Positions 7,987 through 18,194 are shown, counted from the stretch's first letter. The stretch: DNA of 64,000 bases from AWTP1-13 sp963840445 (GCA_963840445.1 CAWIZC010000006.1:62001-126000), one strand, 5' to 3'. Notes: generated by a model not told the origin, from the letters alone. Numbers and translations are program-made.

Positions 7987-9112
7987 ATGGCCAAGGCCCA
8001 GCACAAAGTCGCGCCCAGGAAAGCGCCCGCATCTGCCTCCGGCATCTTGCCGGTGCAGGCGATCCGCGGGTTGATCGACGATGGCCATGTCAAGCTGGCT
8101 GAGCCGCCGTTGCTCAATCAGTTGCAGCCGGCCAGCCTTGACCTGAGACTCGGCGCCCGCGCCTACCGGGTGCGGGCGAGCTTCCTGCCCGGCGCCGGTA
8201 CGGTCATCGCCGATAAGCTGGAAGATTTGAAGCTGCACGTGATCGATCTGGCCAAGGGCGCTGTATTGGAGACCGGCTGCGTCTACATCGTGCCGCTGCT
8301 GGAGAGCATGGCGCTGCCGGCGCATCTGGCCGCCGCCACCAATCCCAAGAGCTCGACCGGGCGGCTCGACGTGTTCACGCGGGTGATCGCCGACGGCGTC
8401 GCCGCCTTCGACCAGATTCCCGCCGGCTATCATGGCGCCGCTGTACGCGGAGATCTGCCCGCAGACCTTCCCCATCGTCGTGCGACAGGGCTCGCGCCTG
8501 TCGCAGATCCGCTTTCGCGTCGGCCCCGCCGAGGACAGCGACAGCTCGCTGATCGAACTGCACCGGCGCGAGAAGCTGGTCTCGACCGATCAGGCCAACA
8601 TCGACGACGGCATTGCCCTGTCCGTGGACCTGGTCGGCGACAAGAGCGGCCTGGTCGGCTACCGCGCCAAGCGTCACACCGGTATCGTCGACGTCGATGC
8701 ACCAGGCTCCTGCGCCGTGCTCGACTACTGGGAGCCGATCCGTCTGCGCCAGCCCAAGCGCCTGATCCTCGATCCCGACCAGTTCTACATCCTGGCCTCC
8801 AAGGAGGCGGTGCACGTGCCGCCCACGCATGCAGCCGAGATGGTGCCGTTCAACCCGCTGGTCGGCGAGTTCCGGGTGCACTACGCGGGTTTCTTCGATC
8901 CGGGCTTCGGCCACGCGGCCGCCGGCGGCAACGGCGCCAAGGCCGTGCTGGAGGTGCGCAGCCATAAGGTTCCCTTCATCCTGGAGGACGGCCAGATCGT
9001 CGGCCGCCTGATCTACGAGCGGGTCACCGAGGTGCCGGAGATCCTGTACGGCAGCGACCTCAAGTCCAACTACCAGGGACAGGGCCTGAAGCTCTCCAAG
9101 CACTTCAAGTAG
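7987..9112 (+). CDS. dcd: 2'-deoxycytidine 5'-triphosphate deaminase, long form (frameshifted)
   Basis: The product is the long alphaproteobacterial dCTP deaminase family (about 370 residues, two dUTPase-like halves), which makes dUTP for thymidylate synthesis. The first frame from ATG 7987 runs through LNQLQPASLDLRLG, ATNPKSSTGRLDVFTRVIAD and FDQIPAGYHG. The family sequence PLYAEICPQTFPIVVRQGSR then continues in another frame from about 8435. Removing one G in GGCGCC at about 8431-8436 restores a single reading frame. After the break the protein is full length to 9112 (SDLKSNYQGQGLKLSKHFK). A conserved gene broken once by one base is more likely an assembly error than a real pseudogene. Confidence 0.85.
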
Positions 9113-9219
9113 AGCACGGGACGGGTGCCATCTGCTGGAAGAGCGCGTCGCCTTGCCACGACCGAGGCCGCATGCGCACCCTGTCATTCCGGTTCCTCGG
9201 CCTGACCTTGCGAGCACCC

Positions 9220-9843
9220 ATGAAGAGAGCCTGCAAATTCGCGCTGGCGGCTGCCGTGCTGGCGGCGACACTGCCGTCCCTCGCCCGGGCCGACAGCCTG
9301 GAAGACTGTCAGGGCGAGGACTTGGATCGACGCATCACCGGGTGCACGGAGCTGATCGACCGCAACGAGCCGGCCACGGATCTCGCCCAAACCTATGCCA
9401 TGCGTGGGCTCGCCTATTCCCTCAAGGGCGCTTACGATCGCGCCATCTCCGACTTCGATGCTGCCATGGAAAGGCGCCCGAACTTCCCGGCCGCGCTCAA
9501 CAACCGTGCCTGGGCCTATTACCGCGCGGGCCGGGTGCGGCAGGGCCTGCCCGACATCGAGCGGTCGATCGAGCTGGAGCCTGGCAGCGCCTTCGCCTAC
9601 GACACCCGTGCCCACATGCGCCAGGCGATGGGCGACTCGGCAGCCGCCTTGCGGGACTACGACCGTGCTCTGTTCTATGGCGCCAGCCACATCGCCAAGC
9701 TGTATCAGTGTGGCCTGACCGACCGAGGCATCTACACCGGCCCGCTCGACGGGGTCGGCGGCCCGGAGCTGTTCCAGGCACTGGAGAAATGCGCGGCCAT
9801 GCAGGAGTGCGACCCTCTGCCGCCAGGCGAGAAGTGCCGTTGA
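9220..9843 (+). CDS. Secreted tetratricopeptide-repeat protein A
   Basis: The 207-residue product has a Sec signal peptide (FALAAAVLAATLPSLARA). About three TPR units follow: TYAMRGLAYSLKGAYDRAIS, ALNNRAWAYYRAGRVRQGL and AYDTRAHMRQAMGDSAAALR. Four conserved cysteines lie outside the TPRs, including DCQGEDLDRRITGC near the N terminus and KCAAMQECDPLPPGEKC at the C terminus, suggesting disulfides. The start ATG 9220 is chosen because the signal peptide begins there. It is a tandem paralogue of the gene at 9977. TPR proteins scaffold protein contacts; the partner is unknown. Confidence 0.8.
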   Translation: MKRACKFALAAAVLAATLPSLARADSLEDCQGEDLDRRITGCTELIDRNEPATDLAQTYAMRGLAYSLKGAYDRAISDFDAAMERRPNFPAALNNRAWAYYRAGRVRQGLPDIERSIELEPGSAFAYDTRAHMRQAMGDSAAALRDYDRALFYGASHIAKLYQCGLTDRGIYTGPLDGVGGPELFQALEKCAAMQECDPLPPGEKCR

Positions 9844-9976
9844 TCACATTCTCGGCTTTGCCTTATTCGAGGCCCGGAATTGGGCTATTCGGCCCGAGAC
9901 TTGGCGTCGCGTCCACCTCGTGCGACAGTCGCCGCGGAAGCCGGGAAATATTGACGGCAATGGGGGTTGTGATCCT

Positions 9977-10633
9977 GTGCGTGTGCTGCTGACGGGCATC
10001 AAGCGAGTTCTGGCGCTGGCCGCGGTCATCCTATTGGCAGCAGCAAGTTCCTCCAGTGGCCAAGCCGACAGCGCCGCAGACTGCTTCGGCGAGGACATCG
10101 AGCGGCGCATCGAAGGTTGCACGGCCCTGATCCAGGGCGGCGACAGCCGCTCGGCGGACTTGAGCTTGGCCTATGCCATGCGTGCGCTCGCCTATTCCCT
10201 GAAGGGCAGCTACGACCGCGCCATTCCCGATTACGACGAGGCCATCCGCATGAAGCCCGACTTCGCGGTGGCGCTGAACAATCGCGCCTGGGCCTACTAC
10301 CGCTGGGGCAAGCCGTCCCAGGGCCTGGTCGATGTCGAGAAATCCCTGGAGTACAGCCCGACCAGCGCCCACTCGCTCGACACGCGCGCCCATATCCGCC
10401 AGGCGCTGGGCGATCCCGAGGCGGCGCTGCGCGACTATGACCGCGCCATGTGGTACGGCGGCGGCCGCATGGTCAAGCTGTACCAGTGCGGGCTGACCGA
10501 GCAGCGCCTCTACACCGGCGAGATCGATGGCATCTGGCGGCAGGAGCTGGCCGACGCCTTCAAGAAATGCGTGCGCGATGTGACCTGCGACCCGCTGCCC
10601 GCCGACGAGCACTGCCGCGCCGCGACGTCGTAG
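9977..10633 (+). CDS. Secreted tetratricopeptide-repeat protein B
   Basis: Paralogue of the preceding gene with the same layout: signal peptide (LALAAVILLAAASSSSGQA), DCFGEDIERRIEGC, three TPRs (LAYAMRALAYSLKGSYDRAI, ALNNRAWAYYRWGKPSQGL, LDTRAHIRQALGDPEAALRD) and the tail LYQCGLTEQRLYTGEIDGIW ending in KCVRDVTCDPLPADEHC. By eye the two copies match at well over half of positions. The GTG at 9977 is the likely start because it places the signal peptide at the N terminus. The tail block GLTxxxxYTGxxDG resembles part of a peptidoglycan-binding fold, which could place the proteins at the cell wall; that is inference. Confidence 0.78.
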   Translation: MRVLLTGIKRVLALAAVILLAAASSSSGQADSAADCFGEDIERRIEGCTALIQGGDSRSADLSLAYAMRALAYSLKGSYDRAIPDYDEAIRMKPDFAVALNNRAWAYYRWGKPSQGLVDVEKSLEYSPTSAHSLDTRAHIRQALGDPEAALRDYDRAMWYGGGRMVKLYQCGLTEQRLYTGEIDGIWRQELADAFKKCVRDVTCDPLPADEHCRAATS

Positions 10634-10651
10634 GCCTGCGGGACCCGGCGA

Positions 10652-11158
10652 TCATTTCGGCTTGCGCAGCTTGGACTTTGACCGAGCCTCCGGAAGAGCG
10701 CGGAGTTCCGCGATGGCGGCCAAGGCGGCGTCGCGTGCGCTCGTGAGGAAACTCAGCAACAGCGCGAGTTCCTCGTCGCGATAGCCGGCCAGGACGGCCA
10801 TCGCCGAACGCTCCATCGGCTCGAACAGCGGCGCGACACGTTCCCAGACTGCCGGCAGCGCACGCACAAGGGTCTTGCGGCGATCATCCGGGTCGCTCTC
10901 CCGACGCGCCAGGCCGATGCGCTCCAGGCGATCGATCACGCCCGTGATTGCCCCGGTCGTCAGACCGGTCAGCTCGGCGAGCCTGCCTGCCGTCACCGGA
11001 CCCCGCAAGATGTAGTCCAGGCATTCCAGATCGGTGCTGTTCATGCCGAGCCGCTCGGCCACGGCCTGGCTGTACAGCACGCCCTGCCCACTGACATCGC
11101 GCATCGCCACATTGAGCGCGGCCTCCAGCTCCTGTCGCTTCTTGGTCTTGCTTGACAT
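10652..11158 (-). CDS. MarR-family transcriptional regulator
   Basis: The 168-residue protein is a winged helix-turn-helix repressor of the MarR family. The DNA-binding region is visible as GRLAELTGLTTGAITGVIDR followed by the wing LERIGLARRESDPDDRRKTL, with the family Asp-x-Arg at the wing tip. Long helices for dimerisation flank it. It is divergent from the methyltransferase at 11218. The 47-bp gap to the neighbouring coding start holds a perfect 13-bp palindrome at 11189-11201 that fits a MarR operator. The ligand is unknown. The C terminus is Lys/Arg-rich (ARSKSKLRKPK). Confidence 0.92.
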   Translation of the reverse strand: MSSKTKKRQELEAALNVAMRDVSGQGVLYSQAVAERLGMNSTDLECLDYILRGPVTAGRLAELTGLTTGAITGVIDRLERIGLARRESDPDDRRKTLVRALPAVWERVAPLFEPMERSAMAVLAGYRDEELALLLSFLTSARDAALAAIAELRALPEARSKSKLRKPK

Positions 11159-11188
11159 CGTCCGGCCGATTGCTTATTCGCTAATTCT

Positions 11189-11201
11189 CTTAGTTACTAA
11201 G
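11189..11201. promoter_or_regulatory. Putative MarR operator palindrome
   Basis: CTTAGTTACTAAG is a perfect inverted repeat around a central T, in the divergent region between the MarR gene and the methyltransferase. It stands out in this G+C-rich DNA by being A+T-rich. It lies 16 nt before the methyltransferase start, where a repressor would block initiation. Confidence 0.7.
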
Positions 11202-11217
11202 ATATATGGAGCAGGAC

Positions 11218-11889
11218 ATGGAAACCTCCGCGCAGCGCAAAGGCAAGCCGTACAAGGGTCTCGGCATGGAAGGCATGATCGCGACCTGGTATGCGAAGAA
11301 CACCGGCAAGAGCATCGCCGAATTCCGCAGCTTGGCCAAGCGCATCGCCGATGGGCTGCGGCCTGGCGACCGCGTGCTGGAAGTGGCCCCTGGGCCCGGT
11401 TATCTGGCTATCGAGCTGGCAAAGGTCGGTTCCTTCCGGATCGCCGGTCTTGATGTGAGCAGAACGTTCGTCCGCATCGCCCGTGACAATGCCGCCCGCG
11501 CCGGTGTCGAGGTCGATTTCCGGGAGGGCGACGCGGCGGCGCTGCCGTTTGCGGGCGATGCGTTCGACTTCATTGTCTGCCGGGCAGCGTTCAAGAACTT
11601 CAGCGATCCGCTCGGCGCCTTGCGCGAGATGCATCGCGTGCTCCGGCCCGGTGGCCAGGCCCTGATCATCGACATGCGCAGGGACGCGACCGGCCGGTCC
11701 ATAGTCGATGAGGTCGCCAAGATGCATCTCGGCCCTATCGACGCATTCCTCACCCGCACCACCCTGTCGGCGCTGAGGAAGCAGGCCTATTCCAAGGCCG
11801 ATTTCGAGCGCATGGCTGAGGCCACACCGTTCGGTCGCTGCGACATCGTGGAGCAACCGCTGGGCTTCGAGGTCGGGCTGATCAAGTAG
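11218..11889 (+). CDS. Class I SAM-dependent methyltransferase
   Basis: A 223-residue methyltransferase of the UbiE/MenG-like type. The SAM-binding motif I is VLEVAPGPGYLAIELAK, with the acidic residue for ribose at FRIAGLDVSR and motif II at AALPFAGDAFDFIVCRAAFK. Motif III is EMHRVLRPGGQALIIDM. The start ATG at 11218 is preferred over 11206 because GGAGCAGG precedes it directly. It is divergent from the MarR regulator and shares its operator, so it is likely the regulated target, perhaps for modifying a toxic small molecule. The substrate is unknown. Confidence 0.9.
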   Translation: METSAQRKGKPYKGLGMEGMIATWYAKNTGKSIAEFRSLAKRIADGLRPGDRVLEVAPGPGYLAIELAKVGSFRIAGLDVSRTFVRIARDNAARAGVEVDFREGDAAALPFAGDAFDFIVCRAAFKNFSDPLGALREMHRVLRPGGQALIIDMRRDATGRSIVDEVAKMHLGPIDAFLTRTTLSALRKQAYSKADFERMAEATPFGRCDIVEQPLGFEVGLIK

Positions 11890-11926
11890 CTAAGAGTGTG
11901 CGCGGCACGGCCGATCGTGTCGCCGC

Positions 11927-12544
11927 CTACCCTAGCCCGCCCTGGCGCTCGATGAAGCCGGTCACGGTCGGCACGCCGCTGCCGGTCTTGAGGTTGGTGA
12001 ACACAAACGGGCGCTCGCCGCGCATGCGCTTGGTGTCGCTCTCCATAACGGCGAGCGATGCGCCAACGTGCGGGGCAAGATCGATCTTGTTGATCACCAG
12101 CAGATCCGAGCGCGTGATGCCAGGGCCGCCCTTGCGCGGGATCTTCTCGCCCTGCGCCACGTCGATCACGTAGATCGTCAGATCGGCCAGCTCGGGGCTG
12201 AAGGTCGCCGCCAGGTTGTCGCCGCCGGACTCGATCAAGATCACGTCGAGCTTGGGGTACTTGGCGCGCATCTGCGTGATGGCGGCGAGGTTGATGGAGG
12301 CATCCTCGCGGATCGCCGTGTGCGGGCAGCCGCCCGTTTCCACGCCCATGATGCGCTCCTCGGGCAGTGCGCCGGCGCGGGTGAGGATCAGCGCGTCCTC
12401 CTTGGTGTAGATGTCATTGGTGATGGCGCAGATGTCGTAGCGGTCGCGGAAGGCCTTGCAGAGCGCCTCCATCAGCGCCGTCTTGCCGGAGCCGACCGGG
12501 CCGCCGATGCCGACGCGCAGGGGGCCGTTGGGGGAGCTGGTCAT
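11927..12544 (-). CDS. ureG: Urease accessory GTPase UreG
   Basis: UreG is the GTPase that, with UreD, UreE and UreF, loads nickel into urease. The 205-residue protein has the P-loop GIGGPVGSGKTALMEAL, the switch block TNDIYTKEDA, the nickel-binding CPH in ETGGCPHTAIREDAS, and the nucleotide specificity motif VINKIDLAPHVGA. Start ATG 12544 overlaps the stop of the DUF3995 gene (ATGA overlap), so the two are translationally coupled. It lies downstream of ureF, ureE and ureC on the same strand but is separated from ureF by three unrelated small genes. Confidence 0.96.
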   Translation of the reverse strand: MTSSPNGPLRVGIGGPVGSGKTALMEALCKAFRDRYDICAITNDIYTKEDALILTRAGALPEERIMGVETGGCPHTAIREDASINLAAITQMRAKYPKLDVILIESGGDNLAATFSPELADLTIYVIDVAQGEKIPRKGGPGITRSDLLVINKIDLAPHVGASLAVMESDTKRMRGERPFVFTNLKTGSGVPTVTGFIERQGGLG

Positions 12545-12984
12545 GGCAGGGTGCTCGCGATCAGGATGGTGAGGATGCCGACGCCGACGGCTAGGCACAG
12601 GGGAGAATAGACGCGCTGGTCGAGGCTGGCGAACGGTTGCTCGCTGAACCTGCTGCGCCACGCCGGAACGTATCCGGCGATGCCCCGGCCGATAAACACG
12701 ACCGTCAGCCCCAAGCCACCGAGCTGCGTCAGCCAAAGGGGCCAGGGCGCCGGCAACAAATCGGCGGCGAACAGCGGCCAGAGCGACATGACCGCAAGCA
12801 GCGCTGCCACCACGAGGCAGGCCGCCAGCGAGGGCATGCCCGTGATGCCTGCCCTGCCAACGACGGTCCTGGCGAGACCGACCTCGCTGTCGGACGGCCG
12901 GTGCCACCCGAAGCCCCACGCTGCATGCAGATCAGCAATGGTCTGCAGCACGACGAACAGCGCGATGGCCAGCCACACGATCAT
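12541..12984 (-). CDS. DUF3995-type membrane protein
   Basis: A 147-residue integral membrane protein with about four hydrophobic helices: IVWLAIALFVVLQTIADLHA, CLVVAALLAVMSLWPLFAA, WLTQLGGLGLTVVFIGRGIAG and LAVGVGILTILIAS. The pattern (HAAWGFGWHRP after helix 1, and YSPLCLAVGVG before the last helix) fits the DUF3995 family. The gene's stop overlaps the ureG start, so a link to urease maturation or urea/ammonia handling is possible but not shown. Confidence 0.7.
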   Translation of the reverse strand: MIVWLAIALFVVLQTIADLHAAWGFGWHRPSDSEVGLARTVVGRAGITGMPSLAACLVVAALLAVMSLWPLFAADLLPAPWPLWLTQLGGLGLTVVFIGRGIAGYVPAWRSRFSEQPFASLDQRVYSPLCLAVGVGILTILIASTLP

Positions 12985-13055
12985 CGCGGCAGTCTAGCCC
13001 GCCCACCGGCACACAACCAAGCGCGCGACGATGCCGCGCCCGCTCAAGCCCGCCC

Positions 13056-13150
13056 TGAGCTTGCCTGCACTCGGGCTCACCCCGAGTGTCGAAGGACGCT
13101 TGCATTCGCCACGCCGCGCTTCGACAAACTCAGCACTGGGTCGAGTGTAC
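13056..13150. repeat. Palindromic intergenic repeat
   Basis: Contains GCCCTGAGCTTGCCTGCACT, ACCCCGAGTGTCGAAGGACG and CTTCGACAAACTCAGCACTG, inverted copies of the TTCGA-GCTCA element also seen at 2838-2942. It fills most of the gap between the DUF3995 gene and the peptidoglycan-binding gene. Confidence 0.5.
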
Positions 13151-13199
13151 GGCGCACCTGTGCAGCCAAGTAGGCGGCTGCTTTGCCGCAGGCAACCAA

Positions 13200-13715
13200 C
13201 TACTTCGAGACGAAACTCTTGATCGTGTCCCAGATGCTGCGCAATCCGGCGCCAGCGTCAGCCGCAACGCTCTTGGCGGCTTCCGGGATGGAAGACGCGG
13301 ACACCTGGGAGGCCTTCACCGTCTCGGGGGTGATCTCCTTGAACAGCTTCATGTGCGCGAGCGTCTCAGGCCCGGCCACGCCATCGGCCTTCAGGCCGTT
13401 CTTTGACTGATAGTCGCGCACGGCCTTTTCCGTGCCGCCTCCGTACTGCCCATCGGCGGTGACGGCCAGCTTCTCCTGCAGCTTCTTGACGGAATTGCCA
13501 CGCGTGCCGGGCTTGAGCAGGACGAGCTCATAGAGCTCCATTGCCATGAAGGTGTCGGGCCCGGCGATGCCGTCGGCGGTAAGGCCGTTCTTGGTCTGCC
13601 AGTCCTTGAGGGCTTTCTCCGTGCCAGGTCCGAACTCGCCGTCGGTCGGCACGCCGAGCTTGGCCTGCAATCGCCGCACTGGCTCGCCCGCGAGCCCCTT
13701 TTTCAGAATCGCCAT
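13200..13715 (-). CDS. Protein with two peptidoglycan-binding domains
   Basis: The 171-residue product has two PG_binding_1 repeats: PVRRLQAKLGVPTDGEFGPG...LTADGIAGPDTF at about residues 9-50, and SVKKLQEKLAVTADGQYGGG...LKADGVAGPETL at about 70-115. There is no signal peptide visible (start MAILKKGLAGEP at ATG 13715). The last 50 residues are low-complexity Ala/Ser/Lys. Such modules bind cell-wall glycan or, in cytoplasmic context, occur in phage-tail-associated or tape-like proteins. It is inserted between urease accessory genes with no obvious functional link. Confidence 0.8.
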   Translation of the reverse strand: MAILKKGLAGEPVRRLQAKLGVPTDGEFGPGTEKALKDWQTKNGLTADGIAGPDTFMAMELYELVLLKPGTRGNSVKKLQEKLAVTADGQYGGGTEKAVRDYQSKNGLKADGVAGPETLAHMKLFKEITPETVKASQVSASSIPEAAKSVAADAGAGLRSIWDTIKSFVSK

Positions 13716-13831
13716 GTCTTCCTCCGCATGTTGGCCGAAAGCGGCCTGAGATGAGGGCACTATAGGCGCGGCTCCGTGGCCGCAACGCGGCGCCGACGCG
13801 CCTTTGCCCGCTTCGACTGAAAGTGGCCGCC

Positions 13832-14116
13832 CTATGCGGCCATCTTCGACTTGAGAAAACCAATTACGAGCGCCGTCAGGCCGCCGCTGACGCCGCCCGT
13901 CAAGAAGGCCGAGGCGACCGAGCCGATGTCCAGGCCCGCCGCTGCAGGCGCCAGGCCGAGTACCGAGTTCAGGATCTGTCCGCCGAGCCCGCCGCCGACG
14001 GCGCCGAGAATGCTGTTGAGGACAGGTCCGAGGTTGGTATCCTTGGCTATCCCGCCGGCGGCGTTGCCGCCAATTGCTCCAGCGATAAGCTGGATGATGA
14101 GTGCCGTCATGTTCAT
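13832..14116 (-). CDS. Small glycine/alanine-rich membrane-associated protein
   Basis: 94 residues, start MNMTALIIQLIAGAIGGNAA with GGAGGTG about 5 nt upstream. The sequence is rich in Gly, Ala and Leu with glycine-zipper spacing (GAVGGGLGGQIL, ASAFLTGGVSGGLTALVIGF) and ends in basic KSKMAA. This looks like a small membrane-inserting protein; similar short DNA-less proteins occur widely in alphaproteobacteria without known function. It is on the same strand as the peptidoglycan-binding gene downstream. Confidence 0.65.
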   Translation of the reverse strand: MNMTALIIQLIAGAIGGNAAGGIAKDTNLGPVLNSILGAVGGGLGGQILNSVLGLAPAAAGLDIGSVASAFLTGGVSGGLTALVIGFLKSKMAA

Positions 14117-14300
14117 GGGCCACCTCCGAGCTGCGCTGCAGTCACCAGGTGCAGCTGAGCAGGCCCGTTTGTCGGAAACAAGGTGTATCCGGAGCAACGT
14201 CTAAGAACGTCTACGCGCAATTGTTCCATATGTCGTCAGGATGTTGAAGGCGGATTAACCAGCCACCCGCAGCGGCCCAACATGCAGGCTACGGTGCGTT

Positions 14301-14966
14301 TCAGGAGCGGAACAGGCGCGTGTACTGCGTCTCGTGCCGCATCGAGGCGACATCGGCCGCGATTGCTGCACCGCCGACGTCGTCGAGGCTCGAGGCGAGT
14401 GCGCGTGCGACGATCGCCGGGATGACCGGCTCGAGGCGGGCGATGACGCGCAGCCCGTCCGTCTGCCCGAGCGGGATCAGGCGCACGCCGGCCGAGACCA
14501 GGCTGGCAACAAACGCCTGCACGAAGGCTTGTGCCGTGGCCGGCAGGGGCAAGCCGTGCGCCGCCGCGCTGGCGCCGACCGCCACCGGATAGGCTACCTG
14601 CACGCCCTCACCAATCAGAGGTGCCAACGCCGGTGCTGGCCAAACCGCCTGTGTGGCGGCGAGGAACGCTGTGCCTTGCGCCATTGTTTCCAGATGCCGC
14701 TCGGCGGAAGGCGCGAACGCGGCGGCAAGCTCGGCAACCTGTTGCAGCAGGTTCGTGTCGCCGGCTGCAATTGCCCTCCAGGCCTCGGCCAGGAAGATCG
14801 CGTCCGTCCGTCCGGCGCCGAGGCCCAGCACGTCCTCGATCCAAGCGCCAAGCGTTGCCGCGTCGCGCACGCCGCCGGCTTCGACGATCCATTCCAGCCC
14901 GTGCGAATAGGAAAACCCGCCCACCGGGTAGGCCGGCGACAGCCATGTCATGAGCCGGGCCAGCAT
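14301..14966 (-). CDS. ureF: Urease accessory protein UreF
   Basis: UreF is the scaffold that regulates UreG GTPase during nickel insertion. The 221-residue protein shows TWLSPAYPVGGFSYSHGLEW at the N terminus, AAFAPSAERHLETMAQGTAFL in the middle, and GQTDGLRVIARLEPVIPAIV near the end, all typical. Start ATG 14966 is chosen because it gives the usual length; the region upstream of 14990 is a five-hairpin repeat and would not be coding. ureE lies on the other side of this repeat. Confidence 0.92.
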   Translation of the reverse strand: MLARLMTWLSPAYPVGGFSYSHGLEWIVEAGGVRDAATLGAWIEDVLGLGAGRTDAIFLAEAWRAIAAGDTNLLQQVAELAAAFAPSAERHLETMAQGTAFLAATQAVWPAPALAPLIGEGVQVAYPVAVGASAAAHGLPLPATAQAFVQAFVASLVSAGVRLIPLGQTDGLRVIARLEPVIPAIVARALASSLDDVGGAAIAADVASMRHETQYTRLFRS

Positions 14967-14989
14967 TGGTGGCGAGGGCAACGCTGTCG

Positions 14990-15240
14990 CCTCCCCCTTC
15001 AGGGGGGAGGGCGGCGCGTCATCACTTAGCCCCGCCTTCACACGCGTCACCATCCGTTGGCTCCACGCTGAGGGGCTAAGTGATCGTGACGCGCCGGGTG
15101 GGGGTGTCCGTGAGGTGCACGGCCGCTCACCCCCACCAGCAACGCCATCGGACTTAGATCGCCGGTTGTGGCCTGATGCCGGCGATGCGATCGGCGATCT
15201 AAATCCGTGGCGTTGCATCCTCCCCCCTCAAGGGGGAGGA
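14990..15240. repeat. Five-hairpin composite repeat, copy 2
   Basis: Located between ureE and ureF. In order: CCTCCCCCTTCAGGGGGGAGG; a long stem GCGCGTCA...CACTTAGCCCC / GGGGCTAAGTG...TGACGCGCC; GGTGGGGGTG ... CACCCCCACC; a long stem GCAACGCCA...ACTTAGATCGCC / GGCGATCTAAAT...GGCGTTGC; and TCCTCCCCCCTCAAGGGGGAGGA. The stem sequences differ from the copies at 4444 and 49869 but the architecture is the same. Confidence 0.8.
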
Positions 15241-15257
15241 GAAGCCTCCGGCCGGCG

Positions 15258-15764
15258 CTAGTGGTGATGATCTGCATCGTCGTGGTGGTGGTGGCCGCGG
15301 GAATGGCCGCCATGACTGTGGCCGTGCACGGCGCCCTCGCCGTAGGCGCCGCCCTCGGGGTTGAACGGCCGCGACACGATGCGCGCTTCGGCGCCGAGGC
15401 CGCGCACCATGTCGGCGATCACGTGGTCGTCGCGGATGTGGATGACGCGGGCGGCGATCTCGGCAGCGAGGTGGCGGTTGCCGAGGTGCCAGGCGATGCG
15501 AGCGAGCGAGCGGCCGTCGCGACAGGTGATCTCCAGCAGCCGTTCCGGGGCGGCCTCCACGGCGACCACGCGCCCGTCATCGAGCCTGATCCCGTCGCCC
15601 GCGCGCAGCACCGGCGTCTTGGCGAGATCGAGCAGGAACTCCAGCCCGCCAACGCCGGACAGCGCGATGCGCCGGCGCGTGCGCTTGTCGTAGTCGAGGC
15701 GCACGACGTCGGCCGGCGCGCCCTTCCAGGCACCCTCAGCGATGATCTCGGTCGCTCTCAGCAT
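15258..15764 (-). CDS. ureE: Urease accessory nickel metallochaperone UreE
   Basis: UreE carries nickel to the apo-urease complex. The 168-residue protein has the N-terminal domain (VRLDYDKRTRRRIALSGVGG), the metal-binding domain (IAWHLGNRHLAAEI with the conserved His) and a long His-rich C-terminal tail (HGHSHGGHSRGHHHHDDADH), the hallmark of nickel-storing UreE. Start ATG 15764 (MLRATEIIAEG) is chosen; the ATG at 15782 lies inside a palindromic repeat. It is directly downstream of ureC on the same strand. Confidence 0.93.
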   Translation of the reverse strand: MLRATEIIAEGAWKGAPADVVRLDYDKRTRRRIALSGVGGLEFLLDLAKTPVLRAGDGIRLDDGRVVAVEAAPERLLEITCRDGRSLARIAWHLGNRHLAAEIAARVIHIRDDHVIADMVRGLGAEARIVSRPFNPEGGAYGEGAVHGHSHGGHSRGHHHHDDADHHH

Positions 15765-15777
15765 CCTCGCGTACCCT

Positions 15778-15877
15778 GTCATCCCCGAATTCGCGTCAGC
15801 GAATATCCGGGACCCAGATCGGTCTTATTCTGGCCCTGGGCGCCGGCTCTCAGGCAGATGCCCAAGGCCGGGGTGAC
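15778..15877. repeat. GTCATCCCC ... GGGGTGAC palindromic repeat
   Basis: About 100 bp bounded by GTCATCCCCGAATTCGCG at one end and GCCGGGGTGAC at the other, lying exactly between ureC and ureE. It resembles the common alphaproteobacterial GTCATCCCC-type element; another variant is at 28977-29150. Confidence 0.65.
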
Positions 15878-15880
15878 AAG

Positions 15881-17594
<1,714 letters not shown>

Positions 17595-17625
17595 TAGAGG
17601 TACCTCGATTGTTTACAAACGCAGC

Positions 17626-18168
17626 TCATGTGAGTGCCACCTTTGTCTTTCCGGTCAACCGATCAACGATGACAGAACAGGAACGGACGTGATCGTCTGC
17701 AATCGCCCTCAAGAGCTGAACGTAGCGAGACATGGGCAGCTCAACTACGAAGTCGCCCTTGGTCCTGTCGGAGTTGAAGTACAAGAAAGTCTCGTCCACG
17801 TCGCTCGAAGCGAGCACAAAGAAGAAGCTATGAATTATCTGATTGAAGAGTTCTCGCGCCCCAATGGGACGTACTTCGCTTGTTGCCAGGTCGTATACCT
17901 CGTCCAAGTAGGTTTTGCCGATCGCGGAGGTTATTCCACCAAGCACTTCTTGCTTGGCGGGAAAGAACCTAGCCTCAAGGGCCTGTGTCCGAAGACGGTC
18001 CGTCACTTTGTGGCTATCAAAGAGTTTCCTGACAACGAATGCGGACACGAATACGTGTTTTTCGAGCAAGAAGTACCCTCGCACGGAATGGGATTTTGCT
18101 TGCCAAGCGGCGAGTATGCTTGCTGATCGCCGCAGTTCATGTTTCCAAGGAGTGCTCTCGAAGATCAT
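17626..18168 (-). CDS. Hypothetical protein inserted ahead of ureC
   Basis: A 180-residue soluble protein (MIFESTPWKHELRRSASILA) with aromatic and charged residues and no motif I can name. FLLEKHVFVSAFVVRKLFDS and the beta-rich tail FLYFNSDRTKGDFVVELPMS are its most distinctive parts. I have an impression of similar orphan proteins in many bacteria but cannot assign a family. G+C is lower than in the neighbours: hand counts of two 60-base lines give 33/60 and 28/60. It is flanked by a 21-codon ureC 5' remnant on one side and intact ureC on the other, which suggests a recent insertion that replaced the start of ureC. Confidence 0.75.
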   Translation of the reverse strand: MIFESTPWKHELRRSASILAAWQAKSHSVRGYFLLEKHVFVSAFVVRKLFDSHKVTDRLRTQALEARFFPAKQEVLGGITSAIGKTYLDEVYDLATSEVRPIGARELFNQIIHSFFFVLASSDVDETFLYFNSDRTKGDFVVELPMSRYVQLLRAIADDHVRSCSVIVDRLTGKTKVALT

Positions 18169-18194
18169 GGTTCGCTCCGATCAGGAACACTCCT

